Below are positions 1 to 8,091 of a DNA stretch of 64,000 nucleotides, in pieces. This DNA is from Pelagibacteraceae bacterium (lineage in GTDB: Bacteria; Pseudomonadota; Alphaproteobacteria; Pelagibacterales; Pelagibacteraceae). The notes below the pieces were generated by a model. It saw only the letters and a program-made list of their open reading frames with translations, ran no database searches and was not told where the DNA came from. Location: NCBI GenBank assembly GCA_022763425.1, contig JALEGD010000001.1:1-64000 (forward strand). The letters run 5' to 3'. The stretch's first letter is position 1; the number at the start of each line of letters is the position of its first letter. The position numbers and the translations under genes are program-made.

Positions 1-92
1 GCAAAACACAACAACCTAAATGGGTTGATATGGAGTTAATCGAAACAAACGGGATGAAGCCGCCAAAGAAATATAAATATTATGATATTTAG
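1..92 (+). CDS. C-terminal fragment of a gene cut by the window edge
   Basis: An open frame enters from the left edge and ends at a TAG at 90-92. The last 30 residues are polar and basic and end in 'PPKKYKYYDI'. I do not recognise the family. No in-frame stop interrupts the fragment, and its tail of lysine and tyrosine looks like an ordinary protein C-terminus. It precedes the accessory patch that contains the glycosyltransferase, so it may belong to the same variable region, but this is inference. Confidence 0.5.
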   Translation, partial: KTQQPKWVDMELIETNGMKPPKKYKYYDI

Positions 93-553
93 ATTAACCA
101 CGTTGACACGGACTCATAATGCATTAAATTATAATTGTTAGTTATACGTGGTTGCGCTTTGTATCTTTCCTAATCTTGCCCATACAAAATTAGCACTGAG
201 TTAACAGCAAGGCGCAACTGCTTTAAATTTCCTCGATCCTCGATCCTTGCTGAATTCTCTAACTTACCAATAATATTTTGGAAGGTAAACATTGTACAAA
301 ATTGGAAATCCTAAAAATAAAAAAATTTTTAACCAAACAAATCTACCTTTTGCTTTGCCTACATATATCCATGTAAGCATTATCCAAAAACTTGGAAAAA
401 AAATTCCAAAGCGCATCACCCAAAATGCAGTAAAGCATGAAACTACGAAAAACAGGATATATTGCTCCAAATGAAAAAGGCCTAAGTTAATAAAAAATAA
501 TATCTTATTGAATGAAAATAATTAATATCATTCTTGAGAATTAAATTTAAAAC
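93..553. other. Sparse intergenic stretch with one doubtful small ORF
   Basis: Between the partial left-edge gene and the glycosyltransferase there is no convincing gene apart from the doubtful minus-strand ORF listed separately. An 8-bp inverted repeat (CAGCAAGG at 205-212 and CCTTGCTG at 245-252) and a tandem TCGATCC doublet lie just before that ORF's end. No good promoter spacing, tRNA or insertion-sequence end could be recognised. Confidence 0.4.
264..470 (-). CDS. Possible small membrane protein
   Basis: The 68-residue frame opens with TTG; an in-frame ATG at 416 would give 50 residues. Composition is rich in Phe, Trp, Ile and Leu, with two hydrophobic stretches (about residues 4-34 and 46-60) separated by a basic 'GKAKGR' turn, as in a two-helix inner-membrane protein. 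There is no clear ribosome binding site. The opposite-strand 60-residue frame over the same bases is Lys/Asn-rich and less protein-like. I do not recognise it; it could be a chance frame in an AT-rich spacer. Confidence 0.33.
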   Translation of the reverse strand: MEQYILFFVVSCFTAFWVMRFGIFFPSFWIMLTWIYVGKAKGRFVWLKIFLFLGFPILYNVYLPKYYW

Positions 554-1486
554 ATGATTAATGCAGTTTTTTGCTTCGATGAAAAATATCTATATCCAGC
601 AATCGTATCAACTTCGTCTGCAATTAAAAATACCAAGAACTTAAAAATTTACTGGATAGTTTTTAATAATCTCAAGGAGAAAGTAAAAAATATTTTAAGT
701 AAATATGAAATTGCCAATTCTGTAGATCTAATTTCAGTAGATGATAAATTATTCCAAGATTGGAGAGAAGAATTTCTTGTTGAATTATATAATTTCAAGT
801 TTTTAGTTTCTAGAGCAGCATATTTAAAGTTTCTAATACCAGAATTAATTAACAAAGATAAAATAATTTATTTAGACAGCGATACATACGTCCTATCAGA
901 CCTTAGTGAGTTATACAGAGAAAATTTAGATAATTTTTGTATTGGTGGAGTTGAGGATTTAGTAGCATCAAAATCAAATAAAATAATGAAAGGTTCAACC
1001 GATAAATATATTAACTCCGGAGTATTACTAATGAATTTAAAAAAAATAAGAGAAAAAAAATCTCTAAGTAATTTAAATAATTTTTACATTGAAAATGAAG
1101 AAAAAATTGTTTGGGCTGATCAATGTATTTTTAACAAAATTTTCGAAAAAGAAAAAAAAATAATAGACTATAAATGGAATAAAATCATCAACACAACAAA
1201 AACAAAGTATGAAGATTTTAATCAAATTATAAAAAAAAATTATATTTTGCATTTTGCAGGTGGTGTAAAACCATGGCAGCAATGGTGCAATCCTGAAATT
1301 TTTAATTATTATAGAAAACAACTAGATAAGTTAAATATTTTTGATTTTCCATTTCAAAAAATTGACAATGTTGGTAAAGCTTTAAAGTTGACGGAAGCAT
1401 TGGAAATAAACGGTCAATTTCAAAAGTCATGTGAAATTAAAACAGAAATTATTGATAATTTATTAAAAGAAATTGATAAAAGTTAA
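554..1486 (+). CDS. Glycosyltransferase family 8 protein
   Basis: The protein (310 residues) matches the GT8 / lipopolysaccharide 1,2-glycosyltransferase family: a Rossmann-like nucleotide-sugar domain with the metal-binding DxD in 'YLDSDTYVL' (Asp108 and Asp110), the family pattern 'NSGVLLMNLKKIR' after it, 'WADQCIFN', and a late 'LHFAGGVKPW' that corresponds to the HxxGxxKPW motif. It probably transfers a hexose from a UDP-sugar to a surface polysaccharide on the cytoplasmic face of the membrane. It starts at ATG 554. It stands alone without other polysaccharide genes, flanked by poorly conserved spacer and a decayed tRNA, which fits an accessory island. The sugar and acceptor cannot be read from the sequence. 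Confidence 0.9.
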   Translation: MINAVFCFDEKYLYPAIVSTSSAIKNTKNLKIYWIVFNNLKEKVKNILSKYEIANSVDLISVDDKLFQDWREEFLVELYNFKFLVSRAAYLKFLIPELINKDKIIYLDSDTYVLSDLSELYRENLDNFCIGGVEDLVASKSNKIMKGSTDKYINSGVLLMNLKKIREKKSLSNLNNFYIENEEKIVWADQCIFNKIFEKEKKIIDYKWNKIINTTKTKYEDFNQIIKKNYILHFAGGVKPWQQWCNPEIFNYYRKQLDKLNIFDFPFQKIDNVGKALKLTEALEINGQFQKSCEIKTEIIDNLLKEIDKS

Positions 1487-1585
1487 AATAGTAGACTTTT
1501 TTAGATTTATAATTTTAATAAAAATTTAACATTCATGAATAATTTTTTTTTTAGAAAATGAAGAATAAGTTTAATTTCTGGATAA

Positions 1586-1798
1586 TTAAAACTCCTGATA
1601 AGCGATGCAGTTAAAAACATAACCTGAATAACAGCGAACGCACATAGGCCCAGAGTTATAATTTCCCTCGCCAAACTCCATTGTAATTCTAGTTTTCACA
1701 GGTTTAGATTGACCGCAATTGATACAGCGATCTATTTCAGGTTCCTTGAATAAATCTTCGTGATTAGAGTATTTGTGTCCGTTTACCCAACCCGTCAT
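1586..1798 (-). CDS. Small two-CxxC (zinc-ribbon-like) protein
   Basis: The ORF track lists a 115-residue TTG-started frame here, but a 70-residue ATG start at 1798 is better: it lies 2 bases after the stop of the preceding tiny ORF and drops an N-terminus that merely overlaps that ORF in another frame. The product has 'CINCG' near residue 30 and 'CVRC' near residue 55, which together could bind one zinc ion. I do not recognise the family. It is the last of three closely stitched small ORFs, so it may be translated by coupling with two predicted membrane peptides. Confidence 0.55.
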   Translation of the reverse strand: MTGWVNGHKYSNHEDLFKEPEIDRCINCGQSKPVKTRITMEFGEGNYNSGPMCVRCYSGYVFNCIAYQEF

Positions 1799-1800
1799 AA

Positions 1801-1893
1801 CTACCAATGCATAATTAAGTTTATGATTAATATGACTGCCAAAATCCATATGCCAACTTGACTGGATTTTGTGTCCCAATTCCAACGCCTCAT
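1801..1893 (-). CDS. Tiny single-helix membrane peptide, possibly the frame-shifted tail of the gene before it
   Basis: This 30-residue ORF starts at an ATG that overlaps the preceding TGA (ATGA) and ends at a TAG 2 bases before the CxxC gene. It begins with a basic/aromatic 'MRRWNWDTK' and continues with one strongly hydrophobic helix. The preceding ORF ends immediately after an A9 run (T9 on the plus strand at 1893-1901). One extra A would join both frames into a single 88-codon membrane protein. It is too short for the ORF track. It is either a coupled mini-gene or the C-terminal part of one gene with an indel or slippage site. Confidence 0.45.
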   Translation of the reverse strand: MRRWNWDTKSSQVGIWILAVILIINLIMHW

Positions 1894-2063
1894 TTTTTTT
1901 TAAAACCTGTTGTCGGGTCCCAGTTAAAAACAAGAATACCTATGACCATTGCCAATATAATCATGCCAATAATATTGCCCTCATTTTTAGGCATATTTAA
2001 AAAAATATATAGCCAACCAAGAACTGACCCAATTTTTATTACGAAACCAATTGAGTTTTTCAT
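1890..2063 (-). CDS. Small two-helix membrane protein
   Basis: This 57-residue ATG-started frame is below the track's length cut-off. It has a hydrophobic helix at about residues 5-23, a short polar turn 'NMPKNEGN', a second helix at about 31-46 and a basic end 'TTGFKKK'. The helix-turn-helix layout and sensible charges argue that it is real. It leads a run of three ORFs on the same strand (57, 30 and 70 residues) joined by an ATGA overlap and a 2-base gap. No function is known to me. The opposite-strand 69-residue frame at 1858-2067 is its shadow. Confidence 0.55.
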   Translation of the reverse strand: MKNSIGFVIKIGSVLGWLYIFLNMPKNEGNIIGMIILAMVIGILVFNWDPTTGFKKK

Positions 2064-2464
2064 ATAGGATAATCTAACACTCTTTCGAAAAAAATTTCTA
2101 TAATATTTTTTGGGTCTGTGAATGAGTGAATGTTTGATAATTTAGGTCGAGTAGAAGCTACTCCTTCAACTTTTTAAACGGGTATGGGTCCTATTAAATT
2201 TCCAATTCGTCTTAGAATCTTTTTTTTAGAGATTGTAGGTCGAACGTAGGTCGAAATATAAAACAGATTTACACCGAGTCTATTAACCGCTAAATTAAAG
2301 GATAGTAGAAAGAAATAATTTCTAAACGTTTGATCCGTAGTCAGACGATCTATCCAGTTGATCTACGGGCGCAATTATTTGTTGTAATATCATTGTTTTG
2401 CCTCAATTAAATTAAAAAATAATTATTGTTAAATTCTAAGAGTAAGAGTAATTACCGAAAAAAA
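2064..2464. other. Gene-free stretch with repeats and a tRNA relic
   Basis: No convincing ORF is present. The stretch holds a 5-bp hairpin (GAGTA/TACTC at 2149-2163), an 11-bp tandem repeat (GTAGGTCGAA at 2235-2244 and 2246-2255, with a third partial TAGGTCGA at 2143-2150), and the decayed tRNA-Arg half listed separately. It separates the accessory genes on the left from the core metabolic genes on the right and looks like an old recombination boundary. Confidence 0.5.
2297..2372 (-). pseudogene. Decayed tRNA-Arg (ACG): intact 5' half, lost 3' half
   Basis: Read on the minus strand from 2372, the sequence begins with acceptor strand GCGCCCG, then TA, a D arm with paired GATC...GATC around AACTGGATA, and an anticodon arm TCTGA-CTACGGA, giving anticodon ACG (arginine). 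The 3' anticodon strand has one mismatch. After that the similarity stops: there is no proper T-arm with TTCRA loop and no CGGGCGC to close the acceptor stem. This is a broken tRNA, not a functional gene. Its intact 5' half faces the conserved right side and its missing half faces the accessory patch, as expected if recombination or deletion removed the 3' part. Confidence 0.7.
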
Positions 2465-3700
2465 ATGAGTTTGATTAAAGAAAATATTAAAGATCTTCTA
2501 CCATCTTCTACACTTTTAATTAATGAAATGTGTAAAGAAATGTCTAAAGCTGGTAAGACGATTTATCAGTTTGGATTTGGACAATCTCCATTTCCAGTAC
2601 CTGAAAAAATTGTTAAGGCTTTAAAAAATAATGCGCATCAAAAAGATTATCTGCCCTCTAAAGGTTTATTAGAACTTAGAAAGTCAATTGCAGGTTTTTT
2701 AACGAAAAAAGGTTACAAAAATTTAAATCATGAAAATATAATTATAGGTCCTGGTTCAAAGGAATTAATGTTCTTGCTTCAAGTTGCGTTTGACGGTGAA
2801 GTTATTTTGCCTGTTCCAAGCTGGGTTTCTTACGCACCTCAAGCAATTATTGCTAAAAATAAATATCATTGGATCCAAACTGAAAAAGAAACTAATTGGC
2901 ATATTTCCCCTGAACATATTGATCAAATTGCATCAAAAATCGAAAGCAAAAATAAACTCATTATTTTAAACTCTCCAAATAATCCATCTGGAACAAATAT
3001 TCATTTATTAAAAGAGTTAGGCGAAGTATTTACTAAACATAATATTACTGTCTTATCAGATGAAATTTATTCTGAACTTTATTTTAAAGATAACTATAAA
3101 TCTATTTCACACTTTCATGAAAATACGATTGTAAGTAGCAGTTTAAGTAAATGGGCTGGAGCTGGTGGTTGGAGAGTGGGATATTTTGCTGTACCAAATA
3201 ATTTAATCGAGATTTTTGAAAAACTTGCTGTGCTTGGAACTGAAACATTTAGCGCCGTATCTGCACCTACACAATTTGCAGCAATTACCGCTTATGAAGA
3301 AGATCACTCTGAATACTTAAATAAATCTAAAAAAATTCTTCACGTCATTGCTCATTATGTTTACGAGCAATTGAAACAGCTTGATGTTGATATGATTGAA
3401 CCAGAGGGTGGTTTTTATTTAATGCCAGATTTTACAAGAATGCTTGATAAAAAATTTAAAAATTCAAAAGATTTTTGTAAAACTTTATTAGATGAATCAG
3501 GTGTTGCAGTGCTACCTGGATCTGATTTTGGCTTTCCAATTGAAAGATTAATATTTAGACTAAGTTATGTTGATTTTAATGGTACAGAATTTTTAAAAGT
3601 TAATAATTCAGATATTACCGAAGAAAATTTACCAAAATACGCTCCAAAAATTGTTGATGGTGTTCAACAAATTATCAACTTTGCAAAAAAATACGCATAA
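2465..3700 (+). CDS. Class I/II pyridoxal-phosphate aminotransferase (AspC-like)
   Basis: The track's TTG start at 2426 adds 13 unconserved residues; ATG 2465 gives a normal 411-residue product. Fold-type I signatures include 'YLPSKGLLELR', 'NSPNNPSGT', 'SDEIYSEL' and the PLP lysine in 'SSSLSKWAGAGGWRVGYF' (Lys229), followed by a C-terminal 'FRLSYVDF' that carries the substrate-carboxylate arginine. It should transfer an amino group between an amino acid and a 2-oxo acid in the cytoplasm. The exact substrate is not determined; the aspartate/tyrosine subgroup is the best guess. It precedes the TAXI-TRAP genes on the same strand, separated by 70 bases, so a substrate link to that transporter is possible but unproven. 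Confidence 0.9.
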   Translation: MSLIKENIKDLLPSSTLLINEMCKEMSKAGKTIYQFGFGQSPFPVPEKIVKALKNNAHQKDYLPSKGLLELRKSIAGFLTKKGYKNLNHENIIIGPGSKELMFLLQVAFDGEVILPVPSWVSYAPQAIIAKNKYHWIQTEKETNWHISPEHIDQIASKIESKNKLIILNSPNNPSGTNIHLLKELGEVFTKHNITVLSDEIYSELYFKDNYKSISHFHENTIVSSSLSKWAGAGGWRVGYFAVPNNLIEIFEKLAVLGTETFSAVSAPTQFAAITAYEEDHSEYLNKSKKILHVIAHYVYEQLKQLDVDMIEPEGGFYLMPDFTRMLDKKFKNSKDFCKTLLDESGVAVLPGSDFGFPIERLIFRLSYVDFNGTEFLKVNNSDITEENLPKYAPKIVDGVQQIINFAKKYA

Positions 3701-3770
3701 CTCAAAGGTTGATATCACTACAAGGCTATAGTATTTTCCCTCAAACTTTAATTAATTAAGGGGGACAATA

Positions 3771-4769
3771 ATGAAAAAGCTATTTGCTTCTTTCACGTCA
3801 GCTTTAGCAATTTTTGCTTTTAGTTTACCTTTCAGTACTTCTGTAAAATCTGCAGAATTCTTTACAATTGGTACTGGTGGTGCAACTGGAGTTTATTTCC
3901 AAGTTGGTAACGCTATTTGTAAAATGGTTGCAAAGCTACAATCTGCCGAGCACGGTAGAAAAAAAGGAACTGACAAAGCGTACAGATGTGCGGCTCCATC
4001 TTCAGGTGGATCAACATATAACATTGGTCAGATCCAACAAGGCGAGTTTCAATTTGGTGTAGCTCAGTCTGACTGGCAGTATCATGCGTACAATGGTTCT
4101 AAGCCAGATAAAGTAAAACCTTTCAAAGATCTAAGAGCTGTATTTTCTGCTCACCCAGAGCCTTTTCAAATTATCGCAAGAAAAGGATCTAAGATCAAAG
4201 ATTGGAAATCTTTAAAAGGAAAAAAAGTTAACATTGGTAACCCAGGTTCTGGTCAAAGAGGAACTTTTGAAGTGCTAATGGAATCTCACGGTGTAAACAA
4301 AAGTTATTTTGGTTCATCTTCTGAGTTAACTTCATCTGAGCAATCAGGTGCACTATGTGATAAAAAAATTGATGCTTATGGTTATACTGTAGGTGTACCA
4401 AATGCTGGTGTTGCTCAAGCAACTGATGGCTGTGGTGCTTACATTATTAACCTAACAACTCCACAAGTAAAGAAGCTAGTTGCGGATAACCCGTTCTATG
4501 CTTTTGCAACTATTCCAAAGGGAACTTACAAAACTTCTAAGAAGGATGTAACAACTTTTGGTGTGATGGCATCTGTTGTTACAAGCGCAAGTGTTTCTGA
4601 TGAAATGGTATACAATGTAGTGAAAGCTGTTTTTGAAAATCTTGATGATTTCAAAAAACAACACCCTGCATTTGCAAACCTTGATCCTAAGAAAATGATC
4701 AAAGATGGTTTGTCTGCACCATTACACCCAGGAGCAGTTAAGTATTATAAAGAAAAAGGCTTAATGTAG
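3771..4769 (+). CDS. TAXI-family TRAP transporter solute-binding protein
   Basis: The 332-residue product has a Sec signal peptide with predicted cleavage after Ala28 ('SVKSA'). The mature start 'FTIGTGGATGVYFQVGNAI' is the hallmark of TAXI solute receptors, and 'SSGGSTYNIGQIQQGEFQFGVAQSD' type text further supports it. It binds a substrate in the periplasm and delivers it to the fused membrane component encoded downstream. A strong GGGGG ribosome binding site precedes ATG 3771. A terminator hairpin follows the stop, which would let this gene be made in excess over the permease. TAXI ligands are usually carboxylates or amino acids such as glutamate; here the ligand is unknown. Confidence 0.93.
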   Translation: MKKLFASFTSALAIFAFSLPFSTSVKSAEFFTIGTGGATGVYFQVGNAICKMVAKLQSAEHGRKKGTDKAYRCAAPSSGGSTYNIGQIQQGEFQFGVAQSDWQYHAYNGSKPDKVKPFKDLRAVFSAHPEPFQIIARKGSKIKDWKSLKGKKVNIGNPGSGQRGTFEVLMESHGVNKSYFGSSSELTSSEQSGALCDKKIDAYGYTVGVPNAGVAQATDGCGAYIINLTTPQVKKLVADNPFYAFATIPKGTYKTSKKDVTTFGVMASVVTSASVSDEMVYNVVKAVFENLDDFKKQHPAFANLDPKKMIKDGLSAPLHPGAVKYYKEKGLM

Positions 4770-4781
4770 TCTTTTGATATT

Positions 4782-4815
4782 AAAAGGCCCAGTTAATAAA
4801 CTGGGCCTTTTTTTT
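4782..4815 (+). terminator. Rho-independent terminator after the TAXI receptor
   Basis: Thirteen paired bases (AAAAGGCCCAGTT / AACTGGGCCTTTT) enclose an AATA loop and run into eight Ts. It sits between the solute-binding-protein gene and its permease, so it probably reduces rather than abolishes read-through. The GGCCCAG stem core recurs in the terminator after amtB. Confidence 0.9.
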
Positions 4816-4852
4816 ATACTCCTTTAAAAAACAAAAGTTTATAATTCTCATC

Positions 4853-7207
4853 ATGTCAAAAGAAGAAATTAAAACTGCACCAGACCAATTTGAAAATATT
4901 GATGATGAAGGTGGAGTAAAAAGAAACCTTAAAGGTTTTAATCTAAAACTTGTTGCCGGTATTGCAATTTGCTGGACGTTGTTTCAGTTGTGGTATGCAA
5001 GTCCGTTTCCATTTCTTTTAAACTTTGGAATTTTTATTGATTTGCCCGCTAGAGCTATACATTTAGCTTTTGCATTAATTTTATGTTTTTTAATTTACCC
5101 TTCTAAAAAATCAAATTCTAATCAACCCATAAAATATTATGATTATTTATTTGTTGGGCTTTCTATCATTACAACTTTTTATATTGTCTTTGACTATGAA
5201 GGTTTAGTTAACCGTCAAGGAGTCCTTGCAAATATCAATCTATTTGGGATTAAAATTCCATATGAAATGATATTAGGTGCTGTTGGTATGATTTTGTTGC
5301 TTGAAGCAACCAGAAGAGCAATTGGATTGCCTTTAGTTTTTATCGCCGTCATATTTATTATTTTTTCAATTTTTGGTCAGCAAATGCCAGACCTTATTGC
5401 CCATGCAGGTTTATCGATTACTAGATTAGTTGGATATCATTGGCTGGGAGGAGAAGCTATCTTTGGTATTCCTATAAGCGTTTCTGTTGGTTTTATTTTC
5501 TTGTTTGTTTTATTTGGATCCATTTTAGATGCAGCAGGTGGTGGTAAATATTTTTTGAATTTAGCATTTGCTCTTGTAGGTAAAATGAGAGGTGGTCCCG
5601 CAAAAGCTGCTATTTTAGCTTCTGGGTTAACCGGTATGATCTCTGGATCATCTGTTGCAAATACAGTTACGACTGGAACATTTACAATTCCAATTATGAA
5701 AAAGACAGGTCTTCCTGCAGTAAAAGCTGGTGCGGTTGAAGTTGCGGCATCTGTTAATGGACAAATCATGCCACCAATTATGGGGGCTGCCGCATTTGTA
5801 ATGGCGGAGCTACTTGGTATTCCTTATCTAACTGTTGTTACTCATGCCTTTTTACCAGCTGTAATATCTTATATTGCACTTTTTTATATTTCACATTTAG
5901 AAGCATTAAAATTAGACATTAAAGGTCTACCAGAAAAAGACATTCCACCTCTAAGGCAGACATTTCTAGGTGGAATTCATTACTTAATTCCAATTGGTGT
6001 TTTAATTTATTTACTCTTGGTGATGAATTGGACTGCGGCGTCTGCTGTTTTTTATTCTATTATTTCACTCATATTAATTATTTTAATTAAAGAAATCCTA
6101 ATTTCTAAAAAAGAAAATCAAGAGACAAAAGCTGGTCTTATTAGAGCTTTTAATAAAATAATTACTGGATTTGAAAAAGGTGCGGTTAATATGGTTAGCG
6201 TTGGTATAGCAATTGCAACAGCTGGTATAATTGTTGGTGCAGTTTCATCAACTGGATTAAGCAATAATTTAATCATTGTTGTAGAGGCGATCTCAGGTGG
6301 AAATATTATTTATCTTTTGGGTTTAACAGCATTTTTATGCATCATATTAGGAATGGGACTTCCAACAACAGCTAATTACCTCGTTGTAGCAGCATTAATG
6401 GCAAATGTTGTTGTGGAAGTTGGCGGTGCATCCGGTTATGTGTTTCCATTAATTGCAATTCACCTCTATGTTTTTTATTATGGGTTAATGGCAGATGTCA
6501 CCCCGCCAGTAGGTCTAGCTTCATATGCTGCGGCTGCAATCTCAAGAGCAGACCCAATTAAAACTGGAATACAAGCTTTCTGGTATAGTTTAAGAACAGG
6601 AATACTTCCTATTGTTTTTATCTTTAACAATGAACTTCTTTTAATAGGTATTGAAAACTGGTTCCATGCAGTTGTTGTTATGATAACTTCATTGATCGCA
6701 ATTCTTGTGTTTACATCTGCTACTCAGGGTTGGTTTATTAACAAACTCAAATGGTTTGAGATAATAGTTTTTTTAATAATATCACTAGCTTTATTTAGAC
6801 CAGGATTAATTATGGACCAGTTTTATCCAGAATTTAATCAATTAGAATTAAATTCAAAAAAAATAAATCAGTTTGAATTTAATAAAGATCAAAAAATACA
6901 AATTAAAGTGACACGACAAACTGCATATGGCCCACGTTATAAGATGTTTGAGATAAATAAAAATGACATGGAAAATAATTTTTCAATCGAAGATTTTGGT
7001 ATAAATTTAATCGATAAAGATAAAAATCTTATTATTGATACTCTAAAATGGAATGGTCTTGCAAAGAAAAAAGGGTTTCAAACAGACGATATTATTGATG
7101 AATTAAAAATCGAAAACTCAAATAGACCAGATAAAGACATTGTTTATCCTTTTGCTCTTTTGTGCCTAGGCTTGATAGGATTTTATAATTTTAGAAAAAA
7201 AGTCTAG
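4853..7207 (+). CDS. TRAP transporter fused 4TM/12TM membrane protein
   Basis: The 784-residue protein fuses the small (DctQ-like, roughly residues 30-115) and large (DctM-like, roughly 130-600) TRAP membrane subunits, the usual partner of TAXI receptors. DctM-type motifs are visible: 'ILASGLTGMISGSSVANTVTTG', 'VNGQIMPPIMGAAAFV' and 'ILGMGLPTTANYLV'. After more helices, a hydrophilic C-terminal part (about 660-765) ends in one last helix; similar C-terminal extensions occur in TRAP 4TM/12TM fusion proteins. It catalyses sodium-driven uptake across the inner membrane. Its end overlaps the convergent lyase gene by 4 bases. Confidence 0.93.
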   Translation: MSKEEIKTAPDQFENIDDEGGVKRNLKGFNLKLVAGIAICWTLFQLWYASPFPFLLNFGIFIDLPARAIHLAFALILCFLIYPSKKSNSNQPIKYYDYLFVGLSIITTFYIVFDYEGLVNRQGVLANINLFGIKIPYEMILGAVGMILLLEATRRAIGLPLVFIAVIFIIFSIFGQQMPDLIAHAGLSITRLVGYHWLGGEAIFGIPISVSVGFIFLFVLFGSILDAAGGGKYFLNLAFALVGKMRGGPAKAAILASGLTGMISGSSVANTVTTGTFTIPIMKKTGLPAVKAGAVEVAASVNGQIMPPIMGAAAFVMAELLGIPYLTVVTHAFLPAVISYIALFYISHLEALKLDIKGLPEKDIPPLRQTFLGGIHYLIPIGVLIYLLLVMNWTAASAVFYSIISLILIILIKEILISKKENQETKAGLIRAFNKIITGFEKGAVNMVSVGIAIATAGIIVGAVSSTGLSNNLIIVVEAISGGNIIYLLGLTAFLCIILGMGLPTTANYLVVAALMANVVVEVGGASGYVFPLIAIHLYVFYYGLMADVTPPVGLASYAAAAISRADPIKTGIQAFWYSLRTGILPIVFIFNNELLLIGIENWFHAVVVMITSLIAILVFTSATQGWFINKLKWFEIIVFLIISLALFRPGLIMDQFYPEFNQLELNSKKINQFEFNKDQKIQIKVTRQTAYGPRYKMFEINKNDMENNFSIEDFGINLIDKDKNLIIDTLKWNGLAKKKGFQTDDIIDELKIENSNRPDKDIVYPFALLCLGLIGFYNFRKKV

Positions 7208-8091
7208 GACTTATAGCTATCTTCAATTTTGTAATAATCGTTAAAACCAACTACATCACGTAGATCTTCGAATTTAGATACATTTGTATTGTATTTGCGA
7301 TTTTTAATATTTTCTAAACTTTCCTTCATTGTTTTAACTGTAGCGCTCATAAGTGTTAAAGGTAACACAGCAATTTTGAAACCAATATCTTCTAATTCAT
7401 TAATTTCTAAAAGCGGAGTTTCTCCATCTTCAATTAAATTAACCATGTGATAACCGGGAACTTCTTTGATCACTGTTTTCATGTCTTCTTTTGATTTTAT
7501 TGCTTCAATAAATAGTAGATCAGCACCTAATTCTCTGAAAGTATTCATTCTATCAATTGCGTCTTTCAAGCCTCTTGTTGCAATTGCATCAGTTCTTGCC
7601 ATTATTAAGATATCTTTTTCACCATTTAATTTGCTCGCATCAGCAGCAGCTTTAATTCTTGCTTTTGCTTCATCAAGCTCAACAACATCTTTTCCTTTTG
7701 TGTGACCACATTTTTTTGGCCATTTTTGATCTTCAATCATTATTGCGGCAGCACCTGCATCAGCATACCCTCTTACTGTCCTATAAACATTTCCTGCATT
7801 TCCCCATCCGGTATCTCCATCAAACAAAATTGGTATCGAAGTAATGTTGCAAATATTTCTGACTTGATCTTGCATTTCTGTATAAGAAATCAGACCTGTA
7901 TCTGGCATACCAAGTCTTGTTGATGAAACACAAAAACCAGACATAAATCCTGCCTTAATGCCAGCTTTTTCAATTAATTTTGCCGATAAAGCATCATAAC
8001 AACCCGGTAAAGTTACTAATTTTTCAGAGTCTAATAACTGTTTAAGTTGCTGAGATCTTTTCTTAGAATTTAATGGATTAAAAAGTGTCAT
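7204..8091 (-). CDS. Isocitrate lyase/PEP mutase superfamily C-C lyase
   Basis: The 295-residue barrel protein resembles 2-methylisocitrate lyase, 2,3-dimethylmalate lyase and oxaloacetate decarboxylase. Visible motifs are 'LPGCYDALSAKLIEKAG', the metal-binding 'FDGDTGWG' and 'IEDQKWPKKCGH'. The cysteine in KKCGH is the catalytic residue of the lyase branch and is absent from true phosphonomutases, so I favour cleavage of a 2-hydroxy-dicarboxylate or a related acid. It starts at ATG 8091, overlapping the dctM stop by 4 bases, and is the last gene of the dctPQM transcript. It therefore probably acts on the imported acid or its product. The exact substrate is unknown. Confidence 0.85.
   Translation of the reverse strand: MTLFNPLNSKKRSQQLKQLLDSEKLVTLPGCYDALSAKLIEKAGIKAGFMSGFCVSSTRLGMPDTGLISYTEMQDQVRNICNITSIPILFDGDTGWGNAGNVYRTVRGYADAGAAAIMIEDQKWPKKCGHTKGKDVVELDEAKARIKAAADASKLNGEKDILIMARTDAIATRGLKDAIDRMNTFRELGADLLFIEAIKSKEDMKTVIKEVPGYHMVNLIEDGETPLLEINELEDIGFKIAVLPLTLMSATVKTMKESLENIKNRKYNTNVSKFEDLRDVVGFNDYYKIEDSYKS

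Noticed and set aside
292-474. 60-residue plus-strand ORF opposite the doubtful membrane ORF
   Set aside because: TTG start, Lys/Asn/Ile-biased text without domain structure; the opposite strand is more protein-like.
2168-2260. Short ATG frame in the gene-free stretch before the aminotransferase
   Set aside because: Ends after about 20 codons with no neighbour coupling or recognisable text.
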